Notes: generated by a model from the letters alone, not told the origin. 64,000 bases of DNA from Sthenelais limicola (GCA_942159475.1 OW804102.1:21208684-21272683), one strand, 5' to 3'; shown: positions 20,560 through 33,573, counted from the first letter of the stretch. Numbers and translations are program-made.

Positions 20560-21880
20560 GGTAGGGTTATTACAGGCATATTCCTTCTCGTCCAAAATTT
20601 AAAGCTGCACTCTCAGTTAACGTCGATCAAAAACTAAAGGTTTGCTACCTTTTGTCCTGTTCTTTTCCGACAGATCCACATATATTATGCACTCCACCGA
20701 CATTTAGGGAGATTTTACCACGATGTCTTTGTAACACGGATTTATAAAAGTCCGTATTTATATTTCGGTGACCGAAATGCTTTACTGCAGTTATTATCGC
20801 TCACCGACGCTCGTTTGCTTTCCGCCGATTCTCAAACTTTTCATCAAAAAAGAAAGAAATTATCACGAACACATAACAGCAGCAAACTATTGATAACTTC
20901 AGTCCTATGTATATATTATGACAAACAATGAGTAAGATTTATTTTGTATGATATTAATATGATATCTAGGCCAGCCATATAGCCTAGATCTAATGGAACA
21001 CTCCACATATTTATCATTATATCATACAGTGACGTAACATGTATCCTGGTATGGTCTCTGAGCATGCGTGCTCTCATCCAATCATTAATGAATCAATTAG
21101 GGCTAGACCAATACTACAACATGATGTGGTTGACCGCGGGGGGTCGCTATATTGACCCAATGAATATTAAATCAATGGGATATGAATGGTTAATATAATG
21201 GATAATGGAATATTGACCAATGAGATGTATTGATAAACTGACCAATGGGCGTAATTAGGAAACAGGTGTATGGACACTAATTACAGGTAAGTAAGTAATT
21301 AACGGGTGTTACCCTGGTGTCTAGATGAAAACTTATGGTCCAATGTGGTAGTTGTGTATCGTGCTATAGGAATAATTAATCATGTGTTATGTAAAGCGCA
21401 TCAATTATGCAAGGGACACGAACACATTGACACAGTTTTAAACCTAGCTAAATCGACACCAAACCGTTTTTCCCCATTCTTTCTTGAAAGCTGTAGAATG
21501 GAAGATTAGAATACTGAAAATAATGAAAGTTTGGAATAGGAGTTGAAGACTAATAGGGATTCTAAAGACCGTTGTCCACTGAGTCAATTATCATTGAGGG
21601 GACAAGGGCCTTCTGTGTCGCTAAACCGCATGAGAACCGGCACAGTGGACAAGGGCCTTATGCTAGATTTGTCCATATGAGTGGTGTTATTATGAGGCAA
21701 TGTTTGTGGATTAAGTCTTTAACTTGGTGTAGCAACATCTTAACCTTTGTATTGTCTATATTCATTATGACAGGGAAGTCATTAGCGCCTATTGTGAGAA
21801 AAAAACAAGATTTATTTTGAAATGCTCATACCACAGGAAGGTATATCTAGATTGATACAATTGGTCTCCATCATACACAA
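20560..21880. other. Intergenic stretch with a small inverted repeat
   Basis: No gene recognised. At 21570-21660 GTTGTCCACTG and CAGTGGACAAG face each other around about 70 bases, each beside GGACAAGGGCC. The frame at 21572-21820 crosses this and is not convincing. Confidence 0.35.
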
Positions 21881-21882
21881 TT

Positions 21883-22105
21883 GGGTCAGAACGCCTCGAT
21901 ATGTACACTTGGCAGTCCTACAACTAAGTAAATTCTGCTAATTTAGGCTGAGAAATGATTAATATTCGGTATATTTGAGTATATTGTTTATTTTGTTGAT
22001 TCATAAAATCTGTTTGTTCGTAGTGAAATGTATTTTGAATCTCACTTTGTCTTAAATTTGGGTTATTTGAGAGGATTGGTGAAAGCGAATTGTACATCTG
22101 GATCC
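21883..22105 (+). repeat. MITE, GTCAGATC...ATGTACAATT family, copy 2
   Basis: Starts GGGTCAGAACGCCTCGATAT, contains GGCTGAGAAATGATTAATAT and ATTTGGGTTATTTGAGAGGA, and ends GCGAATTGTACATCTGGATC. Confidence 0.6.
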
Positions 22106-22172
22106 TATGAAGATCAGTATTAATATTAGGCCGGAGAAGAAGCCAATGTTTTGGTGGTGCTTTACAATCATA

Positions 22173-22430
22173 TGGGACATATCATCAGCAAATGTACAAC
22201 TGGCAGCTCTTATACATTTAGTCAATTCGGCTAGACGAGACTGAAAAAATGATAAATACTGGGTTTATATGAGTATATTTTGCCTTGATAGTCATAAAAC
22301 AAATTGCGTTGCATCACATAACAATTTCGGTTATGCTGAACGGAATTTTCGGACTCATTTCTGCCGTAAATTTGGGTTTGTTTTAGAGAATTGGTGAAGG
22401 CGAATTGTACATTTTCTGATGATCTGTCCC
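22173..22430 (+). repeat. MITE, GTCAGATC...ATGTACAATT family, copy 3
   Basis: GCAAATGTACAACTGGCAGC at the left; GGCGAATTGTACATTTTCTG, then ATGATCTGTCCC, at the right. It sits about 70 bases from copy 2 in the same orientation, so the family also inserts in clusters. Confidence 0.6.
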
Positions 22431-23125
22431 TTATGTGTAAGTGTGAGGTCATGACCGGCCGTACAATGCCAGAGTATAATGTGCACAAAGACATTACAGT
22501 AAGATGAATTCGCAATACATTTCTCTATTGCGTCTGAACATAAAACAACCTTTGGTAATATATTGGGGTCCCATTCATTCTTATTGACTTATACAGGAAC
22601 CATGAGACTCATTGCTTTTGTAGGCCTAATTCACACACAAATGTACTCATGTATCGATGTTGCGACTTCGTGTAGTGAATAATTCATAAAAGACAGTCAC
22701 AGAAGTACAATTTACTAATTCTGACTCTGAACAATTGTTTCAGAGTTTGAGATATATGTAGATTGGTGCTCACCATCTCACCCAAATAGGGGGAATGTAA
22801 GCAATAAACGTTGAAGTCCATACAATGTCCAAACGAACTAAAAAGAATTCTAAAAAGAATCATTAATTCCTCATGGTAATATAGGAATTATCGAAAACGC
22901 CTGGTTTTGAATGAGTTTCATCTCTCTTCGATTCCTGCAGGACATTAGAGAACGCTTTGACACTTGATTTAAAATCCTATTGTTCTTTATTACAATTGAC
23001 AGCACTTTCTCGGTATTCTAATATTTCTCTTGCAACTGTAATATGGGACCCCTCGGCGTATACTGACAAGCAGCAATCCACTCGCAAAGCAAAGTTTGCC
23101 CATAGAAGCAAGCGTAGGAGAGTAA

Positions 23126-23339
23126 TGGGGCCTTTTGTATAACAGATCCTAGTTGTTCCTTGCCAAGCTATTTTTCCTTATGTAGGCCATTCCTACAGAA
23201 ATGAAGATCACCATTGTCTGTATAGCAAATTCCTTCCCTAAATTCCTTCCCTAAAAGTTCCTTGCCAGCTGCTTAGCAAGGAAAATTAGCCAGAGAAGGA
23301 CACTTTCAAGTAAGGACTTCTTATGCAACGGGCCCCTCA
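23126..23339. repeat. MITE, GGGGCCYGTTGCATAAG family
   Basis: The left end GGGGCCTTTTGTATAACA pairs with the inverted right end GGGGCCCGTTGCATAAG. Inside are TTCCTTGCCAGCTGCTTAGC and related paired segments. Related fragments are at 30520-30680, 40330-40400, 42380-42480, 43060-43155, 55490-55570 and 61262-61443. Confidence 0.6.
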
Positions 23340-23433
23340 TCGACTCGCAAGTGGCGATTCAATTATTATATATTATTCCAACGATCCAATCACCAGTCGC
23401 TGGTACTTCAACTACAACAGCGCTACATGTATA

Positions 23434-23626
23434 TGGGTCAGATCATGAGAAGACATTATGTACGATTCGCCTTTACCAATCCATTCAAATAATCCCAATT
23501 CAAGGCACTTCAACATAACTGATAAGATTATTTGAATCGATCAATGCAATACCCAATGTATCTATTTAGCAAAATTGACTAAATGTGTTGACATGCCGAT
23601 TGTATGTTTCCTGACGATCTGAAAAC
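23434..23626 (-). repeat. MITE, GTCAGATC...ATGTACAATT family, copy 4
   Basis: Inverted relative to copy 1: GGGTCAGATCATGAGAAGAC, then GTACGATTCGCCTTTACC, and at the other end CCGATTGTATGTTTCCTGAC. The interior is partly deleted. Confidence 0.5.
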
Positions 23627-23769
23627 AGTTCGATTGAAGAAACTACTTCCTGTATTAAACCTCCAGCAATTAAAGCATATGCGATAACCATACGTCAGAT
23701 CCAATGTGTATAAAGGAATTATGATGAATAAGGTGGAGACAACTCAACTGAAAACATCTCACAGTATTT

Positions 23770-23850
23770 TTTGTTCAGCTGTTTATTGAACGCGACCCGA
23801 CGCGTTTCGCCGTTAGTTTGGCTTCATCAGGGGTCCTGTATAAAGGAATA
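23770..23850 (-). ncRNA. Hammerhead-ribozyme-like hairpin of a retroelement end
   Basis: On the minus strand: CCCCTGATGAAGCC, loop, GGCGAAACGCG, loop, CGCGTTCAATAAACAG. This has the hammerhead order CUGAUGA, stem II (GCC/GGC), GAAA, stem III (CGCG/CGCG) and a U-U cleavage position. Two points argue against full activity: an additional A follows CUGAUGA, and stem I does not pair clearly. Penelope-like retroelements are known to carry such ribozymes in their ends, but no Penelope coding sequence adjoins this one. Confidence 0.35.
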
Positions 23851-23919
23851 GTAATTCAAACAATCCATTGGATAAGACATCCTAGTAGTTCGATCGGAGA
23901 GCAAGGGAAGGACAATATG

Positions 23920-24060
23920 ACAGAAGGGAAGAAGAGAAAGGGGAGAAAGAGAGCGAGAGACATGGTGAGAGAGAAAGAGCGGGAGGGAGAGAGAGAAAGA
24001 GACAGGGAGAGAAAGAGAAAGAGAGCGAGAGAGAATGGATATAATGGAAGGAGGAAGGCA
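23920..24060 (+). repeat. GA-rich low-complexity tract
   Basis: GAGAGAGAAAGAG-type runs. Frames on both strands across it give Arg/Glu/Lys or Ser/Leu repeats and are artefacts. Confidence 0.8.
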
Positions 24061-24712
24061 AATTCAAGGGCATAAAGGTCTGCTATTCAGATACGATTAT
24101 CTCCATTTCAATTGAGATTGACAGTCACCAATTGCTGATTATATGAAAGATAACAAGTATATCAATGATCATACACATAAAAAGCACCTGATCAATTACA
24201 TATATATCTGATTGCAGCAATAGTAAAAACTATCGAAAAAAGGGATCATGAGAAACGAAGGCGAACTTTGTCTGAACTACCTATTTCACTAGACACATGT
24301 GTGACCTGCTAATCTACCTATAGTCTCAGGTATCGGGTGGGTGGATGGGGATGGGGGGGGGGGGGGCGGTATGAAACTCATACTATGCATCTAAATTATG
24401 GATTTTGAGTCAATAATTCAGTGGGTGACTAAAAACCGTTGGTATGTATCTTTAAAAGTATATAACATATGCCAAGATTAAGTCATGTGTATATAAGAGA
24501 TTTATTGAAATTAGAAAAGTGAGTTAACATAAAGATACATGAATAGATTACACATAACCTTTACATTTAAATTTAGGACAGAACTGAGATTGAAAATATA
24601 ACAGAACTTTTGTATGACCGCAATGGTGCCTACCCATACACCCAGCAGATATACAGGTATATTATCTATATATTCTCAGCCAAATTTCACAATATAGCAT
24701 TGTTACAATGTA

Positions 24713-25004
24713 AGCTAATGGAAAATCAAAATAAAATAAAATAAATTTCTCAGAATCCACTAAATGTGGACATATATATTATATAGGCCGATTGTATATA
24801 TATTCTGACGACCTTACATATTCTTTCCCTTTCTCTCCTCCACCTGCCCGTCCCTAAGCTAATGGAAAATCAAAATAAAATAAAATAAATTTCTCAGAAT
24901 CCACTAAATGTGGACATATATATATTATATAGGCCGATTGTATATAATATATTCTGACGACCTTACATATTCTTTCCCTTTCTCTCCTCCACCTGCCCGT
25001 CCCT
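24713..25004 (+). repeat. Tandem duplication of a ~145-bp unit
   Basis: AAGCTAATGGAAAATCAAAA through CCACCTGCCCGTCCCT occurs twice head to tail (from 24713 and from about 24856). The copies are nearly identical except for a short AT insertion in TATATATATT. The near identity implies a recent event. The unit carries a fragment of the ATGTACAATT MITE and ends in the polypyrimidine tract. Confidence 0.8.
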
Positions 25005-25400
25005 CTTCTTCTTCTGCCCTCCTCACGCTTCTCCTCTCCTCCTTCTCCCCCTCCTCCCCTCCTTCTTCTCCCCCTGCCCCTCCTCCTTCTGCCCCTCCGC
25101 CTCCTCTTCCTTTGTTTCTTTCTTGTTTTCTTCCTTCCTCCTCCTTCTCCCCCTCCTCCTCCCCCTCCTCCTCCCCTCCTCCTCCCCCTCCTTCTCCCCC
25201 TCCTTCTCCCCCTCCTTCTCCCCCTCCTCCTCCCCCTTCTCCTTCTCCCCCCCACACTCCACCACCCCTCCTCCTCCCCTCCTCATCCCAACTCCACCAC
25301 CCCCTCCTCCTCCTCCTCCCCCTCCTCCTCCTCCTCCCCTCTTCCTCCTCCTTCTCCTCCTCCTTCTCCCCCCCCCCCCCACTCCACCACCCCCTCCTCC
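25000..25400 (+). repeat. 400-bp polypyrimidine tract (CCT/CTT)n
   Basis: Almost uninterrupted C and T on the plus strand, mostly CCTCCT, CCCCCTCC and CTTCTCC units. Such mirror-symmetric homopurine/homopyrimidine DNA can adopt triplex form. The long frames here encode only Pro/Ser or Gly/Arg/Glu runs and are not genes. Confidence 0.85.
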
Positions 25401-25742
25401 ATTTCCACCTATAGAAATGGACCGGGAACAGCAGCAGGTACATAAGGTTATTTATATACCGGCCATTGGCCGCGTGCCAACAGTATCAGCTGATCACTAG
25501 CGTCCCGCCGATGACCCACTCACACGGCTACAACTAATTACAAGTGGGACGCGTGCCATCCTCCACCTAATCAGGCTCACGGCCGCTTTAATCCCCCATT
25601 TCTCATTGAGATTTAAGCGACTTACTTTGTTTTTACCGATAAAATCGGGGTTAAGTGGATTAATTCAAGGCAATTCCCGACCTCTAAAACATGATTTGTG
25701 TGGGGGTGAATGTGTATATAACGGCAGGTGGGGGTAGGGGCA

Positions 25743-25792
25743 GGGCTCTCCCTCAACTTGGAGGGATTCCCTCAATACTGAACCTAGACTGA
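25743..25792 (+). repeat. Half copy of the AGTCTAGGCTC MITE
   Basis: Only the right end remains: CTCTCCCTCAACTTGGAGGG, then TACTGAACCTAGACTG. Confidence 0.5.
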
Positions 25793-26394
25793 AGTAGGTA
25801 TAATGTTAGGTATACCGTGTTGGTCACATGATTGAATGGACATACATTTAAGCCGAAATTAAACATGCACCAAATGTCATAAAATTAAGAAAATAGATAG
25901 TTTGTACAAAACTGCATAATTGTAATTATGCAGTTGGTGGATAGAAATCTATATAGATTAAATTAAAGTCATTTTAGCAAATATATCGTTAATTGGGAAA
26001 TTCCTGATTTGAAGCAAATGCTATAATAGTCGACCGAACGCACTCACACATACACATATGAACTGTACTTTGACTTACTCTTAGCCTGAGCCAATCTTTC
26101 AGAAGTAAGTAAGCTTATTATAAAAGGTGACCACACACGCATGCATGCATAGAGTCTTGCACAATTGATTTCCCGAGGCAGCTATCGGAAATGGAGAGTG
26201 AATTAGGGAAGGTTATAAGGCAGAACCTCTAGTTATGACTACTGATAGAGAGTGGTTAGAACAGGTGCTATCGGGCGAGCTCGGACTAAAAACGATTAGT
26301 GCCGATAAAGGGAAATATTATAATTGATCTGTGGCTTGTCAATGAGGCCACGGCGAGGGTACGACAGCACTGGTGGTTAGCAAATGATCATAAT

Positions 26395-26628
26395 GGGTCA
26401 GATCGCCAGAAAATGTACAATCAGCAGCTCTACACATTTACTGCATTCTGCTATATTAGGCATACAAATTATAAATAATAGGTATATCTGAGCATAGTTG
26501 ATATTGTGTTAATTTAAAATATCTGTTTGGTTATGTTAAACTATATTTTGAACACAATTTTTATCTTAAATTTGTGTAATTTGAGAGGATTGGTGGAGGC
26601 ACATCGTCCATTTTCTGACGATTTGGCC
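26395..26628 (+). repeat. MITE, GTCAGATC...ATGTACAATT family, copy 5
   Basis: GGGTCAGATCGCCAGAAAAT at the left and CGTCCATTTTCTGACGATTT at the right form the clearest inverted pair of this family. The length is 234 bp. Confidence 0.65.
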
Positions 26629-29600
26629 TATATATACTGACTCAGCTAATATCGACCAGAAACTAAAGATTTTTCACTTAAAAAAAGATTATTAGCAACA
26701 ATTTCAAATATTTTTTTTAAACAAAACGTTCCGTTCTTTCCCTAACTATCTCAAGTCATTTGACCAACATTTTTGGCGATTTCGATTCTGTTGTTTTTGA
26801 TGCAGGGCTTCATAAAATTCCATATTTATATTTATAAGTTCTTTTGAGTACACATGTTGCATATTCCATATGGGTTTATGCTATTATTTGAAAAATATTT
26901 TATTCACTTTATGAATTACAAAGAGTACTCTTCTCATTATATGGCGTGCCATATCTAAAGTATTCATAATATATTTTTTTCTAAACGATAAAATACAGCT
27001 GAGAAATATGATAACGGTCCTGAGGAAAGTACCATCTGTTCAGTGATATACGGCGGGCCATATAATATCCCTTTCACATTATAAAATGTGATGTGTCAAA
27101 GACAAATGAGTCTAAAATCGTCCAAAAATATCATATTTTTCAAATTAATTTTCCACCAGAACCCCTTGTAGAAATGTTTTCATTTCTGGTGTGTTTAGCG
27201 CTATTAGTTCTATATACATGTACCAATGGTCAAGACAGTGTACGGAATATATTTTGTGTCTCTATATGGATCCTATAGGGAGTATATTGAACTACTTTAT
27301 ATAGTGCTATGAGGTCCAAATACAGTTGTCCATTATATTCAGATCCAACACTCATTGGGTTCCCTTTAATTACCTTTTGTAATATCATTCATCAAGTATG
27401 TCAACTTGTAATGCATTTACCTGAATAAACTTTTTCAAATAATGATACAAAACGATATTTGGATAGGATATTACAACCAGGCTTTCATTTCAACTCTGTT
27501 AGTTTATTGGATGATGCATGTTACAAGTAACCTATGAAACAAAAACTATTTAGAATTTCTATACTATACAGCCTATCCCCAGACAAATGACATAACTATA
27601 TACAACACTAAAATAAAGCACGTACATTGTACAAATTGCATACATTATAATAAAGTCAGGTTGACAATTAAAGCAATGGTTGGTGATTTGTGACTATCAG
27701 TCCTCAATTCTTCAGGGAATAATAATGAAGGCAATCTCAGCCTTCAGTAAATGTGTGATCACTGATGGGAAAGTTGGACGGGGAGGATTCGGCCGGTAAT
27801 GGACAATAGTGGGTAGTAATGGTGGTGTTGATAAGCGGAGTGATAGCAGGAGTATTGGTTCTTATCAGCCTACCTATCGGAAGAGCTTCTAAACAATATA
27901 CCCAATGAGATGAAAGTTCACCGGTATGTTTGATTAGCTTCGGTGTTGTATTTGGTTTGGGCTTAAATTGGAATGCGATCCTTTATTTAATAATTGTTCA
28001 TTCGTTTTTCTGTTACAGGAAAATATATTGGGTTTATAACATGGTCGATATACTGGTTGATATCAGGGAATGAATTGTATGTAGAATTTTGGTGCCGATC
28101 AGAAAAAAGAATGTTCCAACACATGTTATCGAATCAGATATGACAAGTTTGCTCTATGGTCATTTTAGCCTTGCGCCACCACATAAAATAGACCCTGGAA
28201 TTCGATCCCAGAACTACACCAAGAAACACGATAAATACCGTTTCAATTACATTGCAGTATTAACGCAAACATTAAATCCCGTCATGAAACTGTTTAATCA
28301 CATTTTGCAATAATATTTTAGAAAGTGGACTACTTTTTGAAAAGTGCGAAGAGTGAGATGTGCCTACGCAGGGGCACTTAGGTCATACTTGTCTTAGTGT
28401 AACCGGGGACTGGTAGCAAGCAAGGACTACTCTATGATCAAAGAAACCTGTTATAACTAGACACAACAGTCCACTTTCATTCTATTTTCTAAACCTGTTA
28501 AACAACCAAATCTAGTTGTTAAAATAATTGTCAGAAAAGTGCAGAAAACAGGCATCGGAGTACTATAGGTTGTCCTGATTAGTATAGGTGATATAATCAT
28601 CCAATTTCAATACTTCTCACACACATCTTTTGCAAGGTAAGTGGATGGACAGTTCTTGTTCTTCTTGTTCTTTTAGTTCTCTTCTCCTACCCTGCTTTCC
28701 CCATAATTTTTCGGTTTATATACGGTTTATAGAGATATGTCGGCCGAACATAATCGACGTTTCACAAAATGGCTTTCCTCCGATAATATAGATCAAAGAT
28801 CAGTTTATAAATGTGGTAAATACTTGGTGGATCTCAAGAAATAATTTTAGTTTCATTATTAATTCATTCTAGGACAATGTAGTACTTTTTATTATTGGAG
28901 AGAATGAAACGAGGTGTTAGTACTTGAACACTTATTGGTCGAAGTCCCTGAGCAAAGAAAACTATTGACATGGAAAACCTTGTTTCGGGTGTAAAATCAC
29001 CATAAAATATCTAAGAATTTAAAGAAAAACTAATTCGATTTTAACAATTCTGTCATCACACCTCCGTCATCGCATCTCTCATCATTCAGAATGGGAATAT
29101 GATACAAGGTATATGTAGAGTTGTCATATCAAATATCAACTTATATATAGTAACAGTTTTGATTTATATAAAATGAAATGTATGTAATGCTCCTTGATTT
29201 CGCTAGTATTTAAAGTAATTTTGTTGAGCCATGTAGCTTTCTTTCTTCCTACCATCCCATCTTTTAGATGACATCCCCTTCGCAGTATATATCAAAGAAA
29301 CCTGATCTTCAAGTGTACCCTTCTATAAATGAATATTCAATAAACTGTAAAATGAAGTCTTCTAATGCCATTTGGAAAGAAAACCTGTCAAACATACCTG
29401 TTAACTGTATTGTTGATAAGAGAAATATTTGAACAGGAATAACAAATTGTATTAACTTAAGAGACAAATAATATAACATCAACTTTCTTTAGTCTTACAA
29501 TGTGGTATTCATACTGAACCCCCGTGCATAAGGTGATCTTTCCGGATCAACACTATTCTCTTTATAATAGGGCACCTTATCAAACTCTCTGATAACAATT

Positions 29601-30286
29601 TTATTGCCGAATAATAGACCCATTGTACTTTTCATTCGCAATATCTTTGACACATTTCAAGACTGATCAACTGATGACTTATGCAGGTATTTATATAATT
29701 CCCTATTTTCGAAGTCAAAATTGTCTTTGTGGGTGATATTGTATACTCCCTGGGATCTTAGTGAATTATTTTGGTTACATCTTTCTTAATTAGTATTTTT
29801 TGTAACTTTGTGTCAGCTTTGACTCTAAAAGTGTCACATTCAATATCTTATACCTCACATATTTTCATAAATATTGTCTACTGTGATAATTTAAAAAAAT
29901 ATCGAAACAGACATGTATATTTCCCGCAGAATGAAAATAATCTTCAATCTCTCGCCCTCAGAGCTGCTGGATTCTGCTAGCCAATAGAAACCTTTTGCTC
30001 AGTCACACCTCTGCAGATTCATGAATATTCATGAGGGAAATCACCTTTGTCTGTGGGGTAATGCAAAGATCAATGGATTAGTTATATCAGGCTAATCTTT
30101 TCGTGACTAATATTTTGACAAATAATGGCATTGTTGGTGAGGGGGAGTAGTTAGAATACGGATAACCCCACACGCCTTACAATGATAGCTTAATTAATCA
30201 TGCCAATCAATGGATTAGGACATATTCATTTTTATCAGTTCAATAAATGGATAAATCTCACGTGTTACAGTGAAAGCTATCAAAAC
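26629..30286. other. Intergenic stretch
   Basis: AT-rich, with no gene, RNA or complete element recognised. A CCAAT box and two ATTCATGAATATTCATGAGG-like steps lie near 29980-30040. Reading frames are short and family-less. Confidence 0.35.
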
Positions 30287-30427
30287 AGTCTGGGCCCAAA
30301 CCCTCAGATCAGATAATACAATATAATGACATTTTGCGGTCTCAATGGAGTTATAATGGCACTTTGCAGTTTGAGACACAGGTTTTCCCTCCGTTTGAAG
30401 GGACTCTCTCATCTTTGGGCCTAGACT
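30287..30427 (+). repeat. MITE, AGTCTAGGCTC family, copy 3 (shortened)
   Basis: Ends CAGTCTGGGCCCAAA and TTTGGGCCTAGACTG. The GTCAGTGATTGG core is missing. The changes at the two ends match each other (GGGCCCAAA against TTTGGGCC), so pairing of the ends is kept. Confidence 0.65.
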
Positions 30428-31040
30428 GAAAAGGATCTATCTATTCATTCATTCTATTATAATGAGCGAATAAGGGTGAGTGAGCGGCAGTTGAAAGGAA
30501 TCTTGTTGTGGGAATTCCCTCACTTGTACGAAGGACAACACTCCTGGAATTCCCAGTAGGTATAGGACAAACGTATACATGTACAATACACACAATAGTG
30601 GGTAGGAATTCTTATTTCCAGCCACCATAGGAAGGGGGGGGGAATGTAGGACTTCCCACACACAATATTGCTTTCCTTAGCTTAAAAGACAGGGCCCTGG
30701 TAAAACAATGTTAAAATTGTACAATCCTCTTTGCGTTTGAGTTTCACTGATTCCATGGAATATATTATTTCTGGCAGTTTCAAGCCATTTTTCAACAAAA
30801 CAACAATGGGAAATTTGTGTCGTCTAAATGAAATAGATCCCTCCCTCCCTCAGGGGCATATACTATCACACAACAGCCTCAGGCTCATGATCTATGTTTT
30901 AGCAATTGGCTGCAGCAATTGCATAACCAGAGCCGTCTACATTTAGTTATTGCCATGTATGGTCCTGGGGCTATAACCACCTTAAGCCTGCATGGTGCAC
31001 TGGTGCACTTGGGTCTGGTGCACTGCTAAAGGATTAGTGC

Positions 31041-31250
31041 TTGAGGGGCTGCTGGTGCACTGGTTGGTGTACAATCCCGAGGCAAATGTGGGATTATACA
31101 AACAGTGCGGCAGTGGGTCAGAAATGGATGTTATTAATCTGTTTAGTCTCTGTCTATTGTTCTTATAAAGACCCTGGACTGCTCAAGGTAGTGACTAATT
31201 GTGCCTCGCCCCGGGATTATGCACCAAACAGTGCACTGGCAGCCCCTCAA
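31041..31250. mobile_element. 210-bp inverted-repeat element (TTGAGGGGCTGC)
   Basis: TTGAGGGGCTGCTGGTGCAC at the left and, inverted, TTGAGGGGCTGCCAGTGCAC at the right. The match continues inward through TTGGTG and AATCCCG. A degenerate relative with CTGGGATTATACAACAAACC lies near 49500-49560 in intron 1 of the transporter. Confidence 0.65.
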
Positions 31251-31679
31251 TACCAATCATTAAACCTTCTGCAACTATGAATGTTCCGAATGGTCCTATA
31301 GTATACTCGGATGACCAAATAACCCCTTTCTATTAACAATACAGGCTCTATACAGGTACCATGATTAGATAAGGAGCTATACCTGCCCTTCCACTGTCAC
31401 CAAATGTGAGTACAATGTGACATGCATCCTATCTCATGATATAATTATTGAGACAAGAATGGGTTTGTAATCTACACCATTATGTCATACATATCATCAT
31501 TATGTTATATCATCATTTGGTATTCCTGTTTATACTGTAAATGGAAATATTATCTATATCTGTTAACTACTAGTTTACTCAATGGTATACTATCTTTCTA
31601 TTAAGCTGGACTTTAGGTTCATATTTAATCAACTAAACATTTAATCATTCATTCTGTTATCCACCTGTATTCAATTATT

Positions 31680-32112
31680 TAGTCTGTCAGTCTTTCATTC
31701 ATTCATCCAATACTTCATACTCATTCATTACCCTGATCAGTTATTAAATTGGTCTTTTCTTCATCCATCCACCCATTCATGTATCATTCCATACATTCAT
31801 TCATTCATCCATCCATTCATTCATTCATCCATCTATTCATTCATATTCATACATGTATCCACCGATCCAACAACCCATTCTTTCATCTACCCATTTATTC
31901 ATTCATTAATCCTTTCAACCATCTATCTCTTTACCCATCCATCCATTCATCCATCCGCCCATCCACCTATCAATTCTTGCATCCACCCATCCATCCTACT
32001 ATCCATTCATTTATCCATCCATTCATTCATCCATTCATCCACCCATCCATCCATTAATCCATCCATTATTCTAACCATCCATCCATCCAATCCATTCATC
32101 CATCCATCTATT
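31680..32112 (+). repeat. Imperfect (TCCA/TTCA)n microsatellite
   Basis: CATTCATCCATC-type tetranucleotides for about 430 bases, with interruptions. The 102-residue frame inside (Ile/His/Ser repeats) is an artefact. Confidence 0.85.
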
Positions 32113-32518
32113 CTACCTTAACCTGCGAATCATGTTGCTTAATATTGGGAATCTGATTCAGATGTTTGAAATTCTTGCAGTTGCTACTTTTGAAATCAGG
32201 TATACGAGGGGATTCTATTGTTTAAGTAATGATATGCAGGCTTTAATTTACATGAGGATGAATACTACCATGGCATTTTACCCTGTGTACAAATAGAACG
32301 CCTCTCCATGTATACAAATATATCAGTAGCAAAGGTAGGGGATCAGTGGAAGGAGATAGAATAGAGATTAGCTCAATTTTCATCCCTGTGATCCTCGATA
32401 TTTATGCCTAGGCTGATATCTCACCAACGTTCAGTGTGATGGGATGGCTACTGTGAAGAAATCGTTTTAATCGTGTTCGTATGTTCGGGGTTTCCCTAAT
32501 ATGGATTGTAATTAATCA

Positions 32519-32965
32519 ATAGGGGATTTGCATGTCTCACTGCGCTTGTTTATTACAGTGCATGCTGGGATGGATCCAGTTAAAATATGACATACAGATA
32601 TTTAGCAACGGTTTCATCGAATAATACAAGGGTCTTTTCATGGATAACATTGTTTTGGGGTTTTTTTGTTTGTGTGAGTACCATTAATTTCTTTCACACA
32701 CAATGGGAATATCAACAAATACATGACGACAAACAACAAGGCTGAAGGCAGTGAGTAACATAAAAAATAGTCCAGGGCTGCTCACTAAGACCCGAGGGTG
32801 GATCATATCACCAGAGAGGAATGGATAACAGTGTTAGTGTTCATGATCTATTACAAACCAAATGCATAATGAGAAGTAGGCAGCCTTGTTTTATTGAAAC
32901 ATTAAGATCCAGCGCTATTTACCAGACCATTGTTAAATATTCCATGCTGAACATAATATGGTTAT
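32519..32965 (+). repeat. CCATGCGAATC-family element, interrupted copy
   Basis: AATAGGGGATTTGCATGTCT and CAGTGCATGCTGGGATGG at the left, and AAACCAAATGCATAATGAGA with CCATGCTGAACATAATATGG at the right, match the 41206-41532 copy. About 190 unrelated bases lie between the two parts and the terminal CCATGCGAATC end is missing. Confidence 0.45.
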
Positions 32966-33545
32966 ACATTTAGTTACCAAATCATTAGAGGGTAAATGGA
33001 CATTCTTTAATTCTTTTTCTTTATTCATGTGAGGCCTATATAAGATTTAATCAGATTACAGATCAGATTATCCTCCATGCAAATGGACTTATTATTACTT
33101 CTCGATAAATTGATGTTCCCCCTTCACCTAGTGCATGAAGATAGTCTTACATGTACTCATGTATGGAGTCAATTTTGTGGTTAAACTGAGAGTAACTTGA
33201 GAGTGTCAATCAGGTCTGATCAGACCGGAGGAGTCAATGGAGCACAATGTTTATGGTGGTTGGGGGGGGGGGGGGGGCTGCATGGTGGTTCCGGGTAGCA
33301 TCTTTAAATGTGAGTAGGGTAAAACTATTATTCAGGTTTTCTTTGTTTTATACCGAAAACACTAGACGTTATATGTTCAGGGTTATAAGAAACTACCCTA
33401 ATATAAACTCTATCTTTTGCCTCTTATCATATATGTTAACACTATTATACCTAACATCAGCGTTCCTGAATAATTCGCGTAGAAAAGGAGAGTAAGACAC
33501 TCTGAACGGCACCAATACAATTTATTTTACTTGTGAAACACACAG

Positions 33546-33573
33546 GGGTCAGTTTTTTCAAGTGTGCTGTTTT
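33546..33573 (+). repeat. Left terminal inverted repeat of the 3.2-kb element
   Basis: 28 bases, GGGTCAGTTTTTTCAAGTG then TGCTGTTTT. It is preceded by ACAG. Confidence 0.85.

Noticed and set aside
24854..25500. Several long open frames of 119-172 residues on both strands
   Set aside because: They lie in the polypyrimidine tract, encode only Pro/Ser or Gly/Arg/Glu runs, and exist in nearly every frame because the tract lacks stop codons.
31749..32057. 102-residue frame rich in Ile, His and Ser
   Set aside because: Direct translation of the TCCA/TTCA microsatellite.
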